A model generated the notes under the pieces. It saw nothing but the letters and a program-made list of their open reading frames with translations. It was not told the DNA's origin and made no database searches. The position numbers were made by a program, and so were the translations under genes. A stretch of 64,000 nt of DNA from Rhodoferax ferrireducens (GTDB lineage: Bacteria > Pseudomonadota > Gammaproteobacteria > Burkholderiales > Burkholderiaceae_C): the NCBI RefSeq assembly GCF_003347515.1, contig NZ_QEII01000314.1:62001-126000 (forward strand), given 5' to 3'. This document shows positions 7,044 to 15,807 of the stretch, piece after piece (position 1 is the stretch's first letter; every line of letters starts with the position of its first letter).

Positions 7044-8591
7044 ATGCTGGCTAACGCGCAATCGCCTTGTGATGAAGGGATTATTCAGGCCCAGCGCAAG
7101 CTGGCGCGTGCTGCTTCAGCTGCATCCCAGCCATCTGCTCGGCCCGCTTCGGCCGGGGGAGAGACGTCCAGAAAAGGCTACGCCCTGGCCGCCACCGTGC
7201 TCGGCTCGTCCATGGCCTTCATCGACGGTTCCGTCGTCAACATCGCGCTGCCCGCGATTCAGCGTGACTTTGCCACTGGCGCCGGCGGCAATCTGGCGGC
7301 CATGCAGTGGATCATCAATGCTTATCTGCTGACACTGGGTTCGCTGGTACTGGTAGGTGGCTCGCTCGGGGATCGGTTCGGGCGCCGCCGCATGTTGATC
7401 ACGGGCATTGCGATTTTTACCGCGGCCTCCGTGGCCTGCGGGCTGGCCTCGGGTGCGACGGCCTTGATTGCCGCGCGGGCGCTGCAGGGCGTGGGCGCGG
7501 CGCTGCTGGTGCCGGCCAGTCTGGCCATCATCGGCAATGTGTTTGACGGTGATGCCCGCGGCAAGGCGATTGGCACCTGGGCGGCGTGGGCCTCCATCAC
7601 CGGCGCGGCCGGGCCGGTGATGGGTGGCTGGCTGGTGGATGCGGTGTCGTGGCGCGCCATCTTTTTCCTGAACCTGCCGCTGGCCGCGGCCACCGTCGGG
7701 CTGGCCTGGTATGCGGTGCCGGACAGCCGCGACCCCGATGCGCCACAGCAATTCGACTGGCTGGGCGTGCTGCTGGTGGCCAGCGGCCTGGGAGCCCTCA
7801 CTTATGGGCTGACGCGGGTCCCCGAACTCGGCTGGCTCCACCCAAGCGTGTTGTGGCCCATGGTGCTGGGCGTCGTCACGCTGGCGGCTTTTGGCGTGGC
7901 GCAGGCGCGGGTGCGCGCGCCCATGATGCCGCCCGCCTTGTTCCGCTCACGCGATTTTGTCGGCGCCAATCTGCTGACCTTGCTGCTGTACTTTGCACTG
8001 AGCGGGGTGCTGTTTTTTCTGCCCTTTGTGCTGATTGGCGCTTTCAGTTATTCAGCCACTGCGGCCGGTGCCACGCTGCTGCCTTTCTCCCTCATGGTGG
8101 GCCTGCTGTCATCCACTGCCGGCAAAGCCATGGAGCATCTTGGCGCCCGGCGCATGCTGACTTGGGGTCCGGTGATTGCCGCCCTCGGCCTGGCGCTGAT
8201 GGCGCTGCCAGGTGTCGGCTGGTCGTACTGGGCGGGTTTTTTCCCGGCTATGCTGGTGCTCGGCCTGGGCATGACGATTGCCATCGCGCCGCTCACCACC
8301 ACGGTGATGAACGCGGTCTCAACGGCCCACGCCGGGGTCGCCTCGGGCGTCAACAATGCGGTGGCGCGTGTGGCGGGTTTGCTGGCCGTGGCCGTGCTCG
8401 GTGTGGTGTTTGCCCTGGCCCTGGGCGGCCCGCTGGCAGGCGCACCGGCCGCGATGCTGATCCATGCGTTTCGCTGGGTCGTGCTGGCCACCGTGTTGTG
8501 CGCGCTGGCCTCGGCGGCCTGCGCCGTGGTGTTCATAACGCCTTGTCAATCGCCTCGTGCAGGTGCTGCAGGCCAAATGAAACATCGGTGA
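7044..8591 (+). CDS. MFS drug exporter, DHA2 (EmrB/QacA) family
   Basis: The 515-residue inner-membrane protein has about 45 mostly polar residues before the first membrane segment (ALAATVLGSSMAFIDGSVVN), then about 14 membrane segments. Motif A between helices 2 and 3 is GDRFGRRRM, and a motif C-like GAAGPVMGGWL follows in helix 5; together with the 14-helix count this is the DHA2 class of proton-driven multidrug exporters. The substrate is unknown and no membrane-fusion partner is adjacent. The last 20 codons overlap the convergent DsbA-like gene (8533-9072), which is a long overlap and may mean the C-terminus has drifted. Confidence 0.88.
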   Translation: MLANAQSPCDEGIIQAQRKLARAASAASQPSARPASAGGETSRKGYALAATVLGSSMAFIDGSVVNIALPAIQRDFATGAGGNLAAMQWIINAYLLTLGSLVLVGGSLGDRFGRRRMLITGIAIFTAASVACGLASGATALIAARALQGVGAALLVPASLAIIGNVFDGDARGKAIGTWAAWASITGAAGPVMGGWLVDAVSWRAIFFLNLPLAAATVGLAWYAVPDSRDPDAPQQFDWLGVLLVASGLGALTYGLTRVPELGWLHPSVLWPMVLGVVTLAAFGVAQARVRAPMMPPALFRSRDFVGANLLTLLLYFALSGVLFFLPFVLIGAFSYSATAAGATLLPFSLMVGLLSSTAGKAMEHLGARRMLTWGPVIAALGLALMALPGVGWSYWAGFFPAMLVLGLGMTIAIAPLTTTVMNAVSTAHAGVASGVNNAVARVAGLLAVAVLGVVFALALGGPLAGAPAAMLIHAFRWVVLATVLCALASAACAVVFITPCQSPRAGAAGQMKHR

Positions 8592-9072
8592 GCAGGCCAT
8601 TGACATAGAACGCCGGCGTGGCGCGCAGGCCCAGTTGCTGTCCGCTTTGCATATGCTCCTGCACGCGCTGCAGGTAGACGTGATCGTTCATCTCGTTTTG
8701 GTAGCGGGCCATGTCCAGGTCGAGCCGGCGGGCGTACTCCAGCAGGTGTTTTTCCTTCAGGTGCTGCTGGTGCTCGAACAGCAGGTCGTAATACGGCCAG
8801 AACTGGCCCTGAGCAGCAGCTGCCTCGGCCGCTTCGGCCGCCAGTTCGGCATCGGGATGGGCCTGGCGTTGCGGGTAGTGACGGTAGACAAAACGCAATT
8901 GGGGGCCGAAATGCGCGAGCATGATTTTCATCGCGGTATGCGCCTGCGCACAGGACGGGCATTGGAAGTCCCCGTATTCCACCAGCGTCACGCGGGCCGA
9001 CGCGGGCCCCTGGACGTGTTCAATGGCTGCGTTGGGTTCGAACACAGATTTGGGCCTGGCATGCTTGTTCAT
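8533..9072 (-). CDS. DsbA-family thioredoxin-fold oxidoreductase
   Basis: The 179-residue product has a CPSC active site (C38-C41 in GDFQCPSCAQ), an inserted helical domain and the cis-proline loop ATPAFYVNG (about 153-161), like DsbA/BdbD-type proteins of the thioredoxin_4 family. ATG at 9072 is preferred because an AGAGGTGAT ribosome site precedes it. No signal peptide or membrane anchor is seen after this start, so the protein may be cytoplasmic, like the FrnE/DsbA-like stress proteins, rather than a periplasmic disulfide former. It overlaps the end of the MFS gene by 59 bases on the opposite strand. Confidence 0.85.
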   Translation of the reverse strand: MNKHARPKSVFEPNAAIEHVQGPASARVTLVEYGDFQCPSCAQAHTAMKIMLAHFGPQLRFVYRHYPQRQAHPDAELAAEAAEAAAAQGQFWPYYDLLFEHQQHLKEKHLLEYARRLDLDMARYQNEMNDHVYLQRVQEHMQSGQQLGLRATPAFYVNGLLTDVSFGLQHLHEAIDKAL

Positions 9073-9136
9073 GACAATCACCTCTGAAATGTGAACAGCA
9101 CAGTATGCACCGCATGGCGCTTCCATGCAGCGCAGA

Positions 9137-11584
9137 TCAGGGTACGCGGACTTCGTTTGCCTGTGGCTCCGGCTCGCTCGGTCCTGGTGTGACTAGTGGT
9201 TCAGACGCCGGTCCGGTCGGCGAACTTGCGGGTGGTGCCTGCGGCGTAACCGTAACTTCCGTCGGATCTAGGCGCTTCTCAGGTGGCAAGCCCGCCTCGG
9301 CGGGCGGCAGCGACTCCGTTGGGGCCGCTGGCGGTAACTCGGGTTCGGGCTCAGGCGTGGGGGCCGAGGCGGGGGCTGGCGCTGGCGCGGGTTGCGGCAC
9401 CGGCTGGGGTTCGGGCGCCCGCCCGGTCTCTGGCGCTGGACCGAAAACGCTCTGACGCCAATCGCGCAGGCGGTCCCGCAGCAGACTGAAAAAGCCTGTG
9501 TCTTGCGGTGGCGCAAAACGGGCGCGCGAGTCGATGGCGCGCGCGCGCAGCGCCTGCACGGTGAAGTCGCCCACGATGGGCAGTGCACTGTGCGCGCCCT
9601 GGCCCCAATAGTCGCTGCGCAGGGTGACGCGGCCGTCGTTAAAGCCGACCCAGGCGCCCATCACCAGCTGCGGGTGCATCAGGATGAACCAGCCGTCGGT
9701 GTTGTCTTGCGTGGTGCCGGTTTTGCCGGCCAGGTCGGCGCGCAGCCCGTAGCGGCTGCGAATGGCGTTGCCCGTGCCCTTGTCCACCACGCCGCGCAGT
9801 GCGTCGAGCAGGGTGTAGTTGGCCTCGGCGGACAACGCAGGCTCGGGCGTTGCGGGGGCGAGCTCGGCCAGTACTTTGCCCTGGGCGTTTTCAATGCGCG
9901 TGACCAGCACCGGCTCCAGATAGGCGCCGGCGTTGGCGATGGTGGCGTAGGCACTGACCATCTCTTTCAGGCTGACCGGACTGGTGCCCAGCGCGAGCGA
10001 AGGCACGAGGTCGAGCTTGCTTTGGCGTACCCCCATGGCGCGGGCCAGTTTGGCAACCCGTTCCGGGCCGACGGCCTGCATGAGCTGGGCTGTGATGGTG
10101 TTTTTGGAATAGGCGAGGCCGTCGCGCAGGCTGATGGTTTGGCCGCTGGGTGGGGTGCCGTCGGTGGGGCGCCATACTTCGCCGCCCGGCATGGGGATTT
10201 CCACGGCCTGGTCGATGAAAGTGTCATCCGGGCTGGCCCCTTTGTCAAACGCGGCGCCGTAGACAAAAGGCTTGAAGGTGGAGCCGGGCTGGCGCCGCGC
10301 CTGCTGCACATGGTCAAACGGGTCTTGTGCGAAATCGCGGCTGCCGACCCAGGCGCGGATCTGGCCCGTGCGCGGGTCCAGCGCCATGAAGCCGGCCTGC
10401 AGCCGGGTTTTTTGCTCACGCAGATTGCGCATGAAGTCGACATCTTTCATGAGATTCTGCAAGGCCTTTTTGGCCGGCAGCCCGGCCTCCAGGGCGTTAC
10501 GGTACTCGGGCGATTCGCGCACAAAAGCTTGCACCAGCGGGTTGCGCTCGCCCCAGACCGCGCGCGCTTGCCAGGCGGCATCGGCCACGCCCTGCAGTTG
10601 CCGGCCCTGGCGCGCCACCGCCTGGTTGGCCAGGTTTTGCAGGCGCGAGTCGAGGGTGGTGCGCACCACCAGGCCATCGGTGTAGAGGCTGTAGTCGTTG
10701 CGGTCGGCCCAGTCGATCAGCCATTTGCGCAGTTGCTGGGCGAAGTGGGGTGCTGGGCCGGCCGGCTCGGTCTGGCGTTCGAAGTCGACACGCAGCGGCC
10801 GTTTTTGCAGCGTCTCGAATTGGGCCGCATCGAGCTGTTCGCGCTTGACCATTTGCGCCAGCACGATGTTGCGGCGCTGCACGGCGCGTTCGGGGTTGAG
10901 CACCGGGTTGTAGTAGCTGGTGCCCTTGAGCATGCCGACCAGCGTGGCGCTCTCCAGCAGGTCGAGCTGGTCGGCCGATTTGTCGAAATAAGTGCGCGCC
11001 GCCATCTCGATGCCGACGGCGTTGTAGAGAAAGGGCACGGTATTGAGGTAGGTCTCCAGGATTTCACGCTTGGTGTAGAGGGCCTCGATCTTGAACGCGG
11101 TGATGGCTTCCTTGAGCTTGCGCGTGAGCGTGGGCGCGCGACCCACTTCCTCCGGGTACAGGTTGCGCGCCAGTTGCTGGGTGAGGGTGGAGCCGCCTTG
11201 CCGGTCCCCCGAAAAGGTGCTCAAGGCGGCCGCGCCGGTGCGCCGCCAGTCCAGGCCGTGGTGCTGGTAAAAGCGGTGGTCTTCGGTGGCGATCAGGGCC
11301 GCGACCACCGAGGGGGCGATCTGTTCCAGCGGCACCCAGTCGCGATTCGCCCACTTGTACTCGGCCAGCAGCTTGCCGTCCGCCGAGAGGATCTGCGCGG
11401 GCTGTTCCAGCCGGGCCTTGCGGATGTCGCTGATGCCGGGGGTGAAGGGAATCAGCGCCAGCACATACAGCAAGAACAGCGCCGGCACGGCGGCCAGCGT
11501 CCATACCACGACGCGCCGGCTGGGACGGTGAAGGTGATGCAGCCGCTCTGAGAGCAGGGGTTTGAGTTGGGACAGTTTGATCAC
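9137..11584 (-). CDS. mrcA: penicillin-binding protein 1A (bifunctional transglycosylase/transpeptidase)
   Basis: The 815-residue class A PBP polymerises and cross-links peptidoglycan at the inner membrane. A single anchor lies at about 25-46. The glycosyltransferase domain shows EDHRFYQHHG (E101 catalytic) and QGGSTLTQQLARN (129-141). The transpeptidase domain has STFK (435-438), SKN (493-495) and KTGT (621-624). The last roughly 100 residues are a Pro/Glu/Ala-rich, probably disordered tail not needed for catalysis. The upstream gap holds nothing clear. PBP1A types usually require an outer-membrane activator, which is not in the window. Confidence 0.95.
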   Translation of the reverse strand: MIKLSQLKPLLSERLHHLHRPSRRVVVWTLAAVPALFLLYVLALIPFTPGISDIRKARLEQPAQILSADGKLLAEYKWANRDWVPLEQIAPSVVAALIATEDHRFYQHHGLDWRRTGAAALSTFSGDRQGGSTLTQQLARNLYPEEVGRAPTLTRKLKEAITAFKIEALYTKREILETYLNTVPFLYNAVGIEMAARTYFDKSADQLDLLESATLVGMLKGTSYYNPVLNPERAVQRRNIVLAQMVKREQLDAAQFETLQKRPLRVDFERQTEPAGPAPHFAQQLRKWLIDWADRNDYSLYTDGLVVRTTLDSRLQNLANQAVARQGRQLQGVADAAWQARAVWGERNPLVQAFVRESPEYRNALEAGLPAKKALQNLMKDVDFMRNLREQKTRLQAGFMALDPRTGQIRAWVGSRDFAQDPFDHVQQARRQPGSTFKPFVYGAAFDKGASPDDTFIDQAVEIPMPGGEVWRPTDGTPPSGQTISLRDGLAYSKNTITAQLMQAVGPERVAKLARAMGVRQSKLDLVPSLALGTSPVSLKEMVSAYATIANAGAYLEPVLVTRIENAQGKVLAELAPATPEPALSAEANYTLLDALRGVVDKGTGNAIRSRYGLRADLAGKTGTTQDNTDGWFILMHPQLVMGAWVGFNDGRVTLRSDYWGQGAHSALPIVGDFTVQALRARAIDSRARFAPPQDTGFFSLLRDRLRDWRQSVFGPAPETGRAPEPQPVPQPAPAPAPASAPTPEPEPELPPAAPTESLPPAEAGLPPEKRLDPTEVTVTPQAPPASSPTGPASEPLVTPGPSEPEPQANEVRVP

Positions 11585-11708
11585 GCAAGAACCAAGGACG
11601 AGGGGTGGGAAGGCCCGGGGGGTCTATTGTGGCTGTCACGGGATTCGGGTAGCGCCGGTGATCAACTTGGTCTATGCTGCAGCGCAATATAAACTTCAGG
11701 GAGTAACG

Positions 11709-12737
11709 ATGAAAAGCAAAATAGTTCTTGCACCAAGTCGGCGTTGGGGGGCAGGCGCGCTGGCATGGCTGTTAGCGTGCGGTTTGGCCCAAGCGGCAGA
11801 TGATTTGCCTGTGCTGCATGCCCAACCGCAACGCACCTCGGTCTCGGGCCTGTCCTCGGGGGCCTTCATGTCGGTGCAGTTTGGCACCGCCTACTCGGCC
11901 AGCGTCATGGGCGTCGGGGTCGTGGCCGGTGGTCCCTACAACTGTGCCTACGTCAACTTCGGGGGCATCATGACTTGCATGTCGGGCAGCCCATCGGGAC
12001 AGCTGTCCTGGCTGGCGGCAGAGGGCTTTTCCACACTGGGCCAAATCGATCCCGTGGCGGGTATTGCCAAGCAAAAGGTCTACGTTTTCAGCGGCACCCA
12101 AGACTCAGTGGTCAAACCACCCGTGGTGCAGGCCACGCGGGATTTCTACCAGGCCGCCGCCGTGCCCCAGACCAATCTTGCTTACGTGAACTCCTTGCCC
12201 GCCGGACACGCCTTTATTGCGTCGGCATTTGGCAATGTGTGCGCCACCAATGCGGCGCCCTACATTGACCAGTGCGCTCAAAAAGGCAAAGCGTATGACC
12301 AACCACGGGCCATCCTGCAGCATATTTACGGGCCGCTGCAGCCCGCCGTGGCCAGTCTGTCCTCCACGGTGCGACCCTTCGATCAGCGTACCTTTGCCAG
12401 CGCCGACACCGGGCTGGACAGCGTGGGCTATTACTACGTGCCCACCAGCTGCACGGCCAATTCAAGCGCGTGTGCCGTGCATGTGGTGTTCCATGGCTGC
12501 CAGCAGGGTGCCGCTGTCGTGGGCAGTGATGTGTACAGCAAGGTGGGCTACAACGCGTGGGCCGATAGCAACCGCGTCATTGTGTTGTACCCCCAGATAC
12601 TGGCCAGCCAAATGTCTCCTATGAACCCGGAAGGTTGCTGGGACTGGTGGGGTTACAGCGGCGATAACTTCCAGGTGCAAAGCGGGCCGCAGATGCTTGC
12701 CGTCAAGGCCATGGTGGATCGCCTCACTACGCCTTAA
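11709..12737 (+). CDS. short-chain-length polyhydroxyalkanoate depolymerase, extracellular catalytic type 2
   Basis: The 342-residue protein starts at MKSKIVLAPS after an AGGGAG ribosome site and carries a signal peptide cleaved near AQA (about 29). The lipase box is GLSSG with nucleophile S49 near the mature N-terminus, which marks type 2 catalytic domains, where the box precedes the oxyanion residue; Asp and His follow in FSGTQDS and AGHAF contexts. Several cysteines (CAYVNF, CMSGS, CATNAA, CAQKG) suggest disulfides. There is no obvious linker plus substrate-binding domain, so it is probably a periplasmic or oligomer-degrading PHB depolymerase. A convergent ECF sigma gene ends 5 bases away. 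Confidence 0.9.
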   Translation: MKSKIVLAPSRRWGAGALAWLLACGLAQAADDLPVLHAQPQRTSVSGLSSGAFMSVQFGTAYSASVMGVGVVAGGPYNCAYVNFGGIMTCMSGSPSGQLSWLAAEGFSTLGQIDPVAGIAKQKVYVFSGTQDSVVKPPVVQATRDFYQAAAVPQTNLAYVNSLPAGHAFIASAFGNVCATNAAPYIDQCAQKGKAYDQPRAILQHIYGPLQPAVASLSSTVRPFDQRTFASADTGLDSVGYYYVPTSCTANSSACAVHVVFHGCQQGAAVVGSDVYSKVGYNAWADSNRVIVLYPQILASQMSPMNPEGCWDWWGYSGDNFQVQSGPQMLAVKAMVDRLTTP

Positions 12738-12742
12738 ACACA

Positions 12743-13261
12743 TCAAGCCAACAAGTACTCCCGGGTCAGAGTGCGGGCGCGGTGCAAGCGGCTTTTGACG
12801 GCGGCCGACGTCAGCTGCAGCTGGACAGCGATTTCAGCAATCGACAGTTCTTCAAAGTCGCGCAGCAGGATGACCTCCCGATACGGCGCGGGCAAAGACT
12901 GCAGCGCGGCCGCCAGATCCAGCCGTAAATCAGCGGTCGAGTGGCGCGCCACCCAATGCTCAACCGCTGCTTCGTCGTAGGGGTCGTACTTAAAAGCCTG
13001 GCGGCCCAGGCGCCGGCACTCGCGTTTCACCACGGTGAACAACCAGCCCGAAAAAGCGGCCAGGGTGCGCACCGACTGCAGCCGGCGCGCCAGCACCAGC
13101 AGGGCCTCCTGCACGGCATCGTCCACATCGCTGATCAGGCAGTGGCGTTGCGCATAGCGACGAATGTCGGGGCGACACACGCGCAGCAAGGTCTCCAGCG
13201 CGCCAAGGTCACCGCCGTGCGCGGACTGCAAGACCAAGGCGTTTTGCGCACTGAGGGCCAT
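12743..13261 (-). CDS. ECF RNA polymerase sigma factor
   Basis: The 172-residue product has sigma region 2 at about residues 25-90 (VDDAVQEALLVLARRL, then AFSGWLFTVVKRECRRLGR) and region 4 at about 115-165 (LPAPYREVILLRDFEELSIA, then AAVKSRLHRAR). Length and layout are those of a typical extracytoplasmic-function sigma factor without extra domains. No anti-sigma factor with a zinc-binding or DUF4179-type domain is adjacent. The upstream partner, 6 bases away on the same strand, is a small DUF2892 membrane protein (13268-13480), so the two are probably one transcript. Confidence 0.92.
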   Translation of the reverse strand: MALSAQNALVLQSAHGGDLGALETLLRVCRPDIRRYAQRHCLISDVDDAVQEALLVLARRLQSVRTLAAFSGWLFTVVKRECRRLGRQAFKYDPYDEAAVEHWVARHSTADLRLDLAAALQSLPAPYREVILLRDFEELSIAEIAVQLQLTSAAVKSRLHRARTLTREYLLA

Positions 13262-13267
13262 GAAGGT

Positions 13268-13480
13268 TCAGGCCTTTTTGTCCAGCCGGCGCCCCACCAG
13301 CGCGCACATGGGGCAAAAGCCCACCAGGCCAGACACCGCCATACCCAAGGCGCCTGCGGCCACCAGCCAACCGGCAAGACCGGCCAGGGTGTAGACCGCG
13401 AATCCGGCGACAGCCAGGCCCATCAGGACGCGCAACAGCCGCTCCCAGGCGGGAAGATTTTTTACATACAAAGCAGACAT
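13268..13480 (-). CDS. DUF2892 (YgaP-type) small inner-membrane protein
   Basis: The 70-residue protein (start MSALYVKNLP at 13480) has two hydrophobic helices (about 16-38 and 40-60) separated by a short loop and ends with GFCPMCALVGRRLDKKA. The fold and the FCP-C motif match DUF2892, found as the membrane part of the rhodanese YgaP and as stand-alone proteins. It is first in a likely two-gene operon with the ECF sigma factor, 6 bases away. The two Cys residues of the CPMC motif face the end of helix 2 and could sense redox or sulfur species and affect the sigma factor; that is inference. Confidence 0.85.
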   Translation of the reverse strand: MSALYVKNLPAWERLLRVLMGLAVAGFAVYTLAGLAGWLVAAGALGMAVSGLVGFCPMCALVGRRLDKKA

Positions 13481-13600
13481 GGTTTGAAACCTTTTGACAT
13501 TCCGGGAACATTCCCATGAGCTAAGAGGCGGGCGCCCGGGCAATGGATTCGCGTGCATGCAACTATTTTTTATTTCTTCACGGTGCGGGGAAGGATAAAG

Positions 13601-14791
13601 CTAGCTTGCGCTCGGCCACAGGCGCACCGCCAGCGCGGTCAGGCCGGCGAGGGCCGCCATCGCACACACACCTTGCCAGCCCCAATGGCCCAGCACCAGG
13701 CTGCCCAATAAGGCACCGCTGGCCATGCCAATGAACATGCCGACAAACAGCACCGCATTGAGCCGGCTGCGGGCAGCGGGCTCGATGCTGTAGACGAGGG
13801 TCTGGTGGGCAATCAGCGCCGCCTGGGCGCCCAGGTCAAACACCACGGCGCCTGCCGCGATCAGCCACAACTGGCCGGGGCTCAGGGCCATCGCCACGAA
13901 GGCACCCGTCATCAGGGCGGCACCCAGGCGGGCGACCCGCTCGGGGCCTTGCCGGTCGGCCAGTCGTCCCGCCAAAGGCGCCGCCAGTGCGCCCGCCGCG
14001 CCAGCCAGACCAAAGGCCCCTGCGGCACTGCTGCCCAAGTGAAAAGGGGCGGCGTGCAGCATCACCGCCAGGGTGGACCAGAAGGCGCTGAAACCCAGGC
14101 TCAGCAGACCCTGCGCCAGGGCGGCGCGACGCAAGCCGCTGTGCCGCAGCCACAGCGTAGCCAGTGAACCCAGCAGCGCGCCATAGCTCAATTGGGTGGT
14201 GGGTGCAAAGCGTGGCAGGCCGTGCCAGACGGCCACGCCCAGCAGAGCAATGCTGACAGCGGCGGCCACAAACATGGTGCGCCAGCCCAGGTGTTCGGCC
14301 ACGAAGCCGCTGACCACGCGGGACAGCAAGATGCCCATCAGCAGGCCGGTCATCACGGTGCCGACCATCTTGCCGCGTTGCGCCTCGGGCGCCAGCGTGG
14401 CGGCAGCCGGCACGATGTCCTGCGCCAGCGTGGCCGCCAGGCCAATGGTCAGGCTGGCCGCCAGCAGCACACCCAGTGAAGGCGCGCTGGCCGCCACCAG
14501 CAGCGCCGCACTCAGCGCCACCGCCTTGCCCAGAATGATGCGGCGCCGGTCGAAACGGTCGCCCAGCGGCGCCAGCAACAAGATGCCCAGCGCATAGCCC
14601 AGTTGCGTCAGCGTCGGCACCAGGCCCATGGCGCCGGGCGGGGACTGAAACGCTTCTCCCAGTAGGCCGAGCATGGGCTGGCTGTAGTACAGGGTTGCGG
14701 CGGCCAGCCCGGCGCCGGTGGCCAGCAGAAGCATCAGGGAGGTGGGGAGGGAAGTCCCTGATTGGTTATGCGTAATGACATGGGACGACAT
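13601..14791 (-). CDS. MFS transporter, DHA1 family
   Basis: The 396-residue inner-membrane protein starts at MSSHVITHNQ and has 12 predicted membrane segments. The motif between helices 2 and 3 is GDRFDRRRI, and helix 5 carries a GxLxxRxxxG-like motif (GILLSRVVSGFVAEHLGWR). Architecture resembles YnfM/AraJ-type drug or sugar exporters. The gene diverges from a LysR regulator (14881) that has a palindromic site between the two, so it is probably the regulator's target. The substrate is not evident. Confidence 0.87.
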   Translation of the reverse strand: MSSHVITHNQSGTSLPTSLMLLLATGAGLAAATLYYSQPMLGLLGEAFQSPPGAMGLVPTLTQLGYALGILLLAPLGDRFDRRRIILGKAVALSAALLVAASAPSLGVLLAASLTIGLAATLAQDIVPAAATLAPEAQRGKMVGTVMTGLLMGILLSRVVSGFVAEHLGWRTMFVAAAVSIALLGVAVWHGLPRFAPTTQLSYGALLGSLATLWLRHSGLRRAALAQGLLSLGFSAFWSTLAVMLHAAPFHLGSSAAGAFGLAGAAGALAAPLAGRLADRQGPERVARLGAALMTGAFVAMALSPGQLWLIAAGAVVFDLGAQAALIAHQTLVYSIEPAARSRLNAVLFVGMFIGMASGALLGSLVLGHWGWQGVCAMAALAGLTALAVRLWPSAS

Positions 14792-14873
14792 CGTAAAAAC
14801 TCCGTTTTTGGGTGAGGCGCTAGTGTCGGATAGCTGAATTGCTTCTGGAACCCCCGGGCTGAGCACAATTGTT

Positions 14874-14888
14874 ATACGCTATGCGTAT
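14874..14888. promoter_or_regulatory. LysR-type operator, perfect palindrome over the regulator start codon
   Basis: ATACGCTATGCGTAT is a perfect inverted repeat (6-base arms, 3-base centre) and fits the LysR consensus T-N11-A, here as ATAC-N7-GTAT. It lies 82 bases upstream of the divergent MFS start and covers both candidate LysR start codons (14881 and 14887), a position expected for autorepression with activation of the divergent gene. Confidence 0.7.
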
Positions 14889-15807
14889 GAAAACCGCCCC
14901 AGACCGGATTGAACTCATGCAGACCTTTGTGCGCATCGTGGAGGCGGGCAGCCTGTCGGCGGCGGCGCTCCAGATGGGGGCGACCCAGCCCACCGTGAGC
15001 CGGCGCCTGCAGGCGTTGGAACGCTCGCTGGGACTGCGGCTGCTGCAGCGCTCGACCCATGCGATGAAGCTGACGGAAGAGGGTCAGCGCTGCTTTGCCC
15101 GCGCCAAGGAATTGCTGGGCAATTGGCAAGCCTTCGAGGCCGACCTGCGCGGCGCCACGGATATGCCCGAAGGTACGCTGCGTGTCGTCGTGCCGCACGC
15201 CATTGGCCAGCAGGAACTGGTGGCGCCGCTGGCAGAGTACCTGCGGCGCTACCCGCGCGTGGCGGTGGAGTGGCTGCTGCACGACCGCACACCGGAGTTC
15301 ATTGCCGGCGGCATTGACTGCGCCGTCCATGTGGGCGCGGTGGACGATCCGTCGGTGGTGGCCGTCAAGATCGCCGAGGTGCCACGCATCGTCGTCGCGG
15401 CACCGTCGGTGCTGGGCGATGCGCCTCTGCCGGCGCATGCGTCGGAGCTGGCCGGGCTGCCCTGGCTGGCGTTTCGCACGTTCTACCGCAACGACATCAC
15501 CTTGATCCACGCCCAGGGCGAGCAGCACCGCTTGCCGATCCAGCCGCGCATGAGCACCGACAGCCTGTTTGCCTTGCGCAACGCGGCCTTGCTGGGCTTG
15601 GGTGTATGTGTGGCATCTGCCTGGGCGGTGGCCGACGATGTGGCGCAGGGCACGCTGCTGCACCTGACGCCGCAATGGCACGCCGCGCCCTTGCCGATTT
15701 ACCTGCTCTACCCCTATGCCCATTTCTACCCGGCCAAGCTGCGCCGCTTTGTGGAAGTGCTGCGTGCGGCGCTGCCCGAGGACATCGGCCAGCCGCCCTC
15801 GCCCTAG
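14881..15807 (+). CDS. LysR-family transcriptional regulator (divergent from MFS exporter)
   Basis: About 308 residues. The winged helix-turn-helix is at about 10-65 (MQTFVRIVEAGSLSAAALQ, then TQPTVSRRLQALERSLGLRL), followed by the substrate-binding domain typical of the family. ATG at 14881 or 14887 is possible; both sit inside the palindromic operator, and no good ribosome site distinguishes them. An upstream TTG (14869) is also open but would place more of the operator inside the gene. The inducer is unknown. The end overlaps the convergent tautomerase gene by 4 bases. Confidence 0.9.
   Translation: MRMKTAPDRIELMQTFVRIVEAGSLSAAALQMGATQPTVSRRLQALERSLGLRLLQRSTHAMKLTEEGQRCFARAKELLGNWQAFEADLRGATDMPEGTLRVVVPHAIGQQELVAPLAEYLRRYPRVAVEWLLHDRTPEFIAGGIDCAVHVGAVDDPSVVAVKIAEVPRIVVAAPSVLGDAPLPAHASELAGLPWLAFRTFYRNDITLIHAQGEQHRLPIQPRMSTDSLFALRNAALLGLGVCVASAWAVADDVAQGTLLHLTPQWHAAPLPIYLLYPYAHFYPAKLRRFVEVLRAALPEDIGQPPSP

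Noticed and set aside
9392-11551. A 719-codon plus-strand frame opposite PBP1A
   Set aside because: It is the shadow of the PBP1A gene, which has all transglycosylase and transpeptidase motifs; the antisense product is low-complexity.
14822-14865. A repeat-like GATAGCTGAATT with CCCCCGGGCTG before the LysR gene
   Set aside because: Only short blocks match the dispersed repeat and their order differs; treated as chance.
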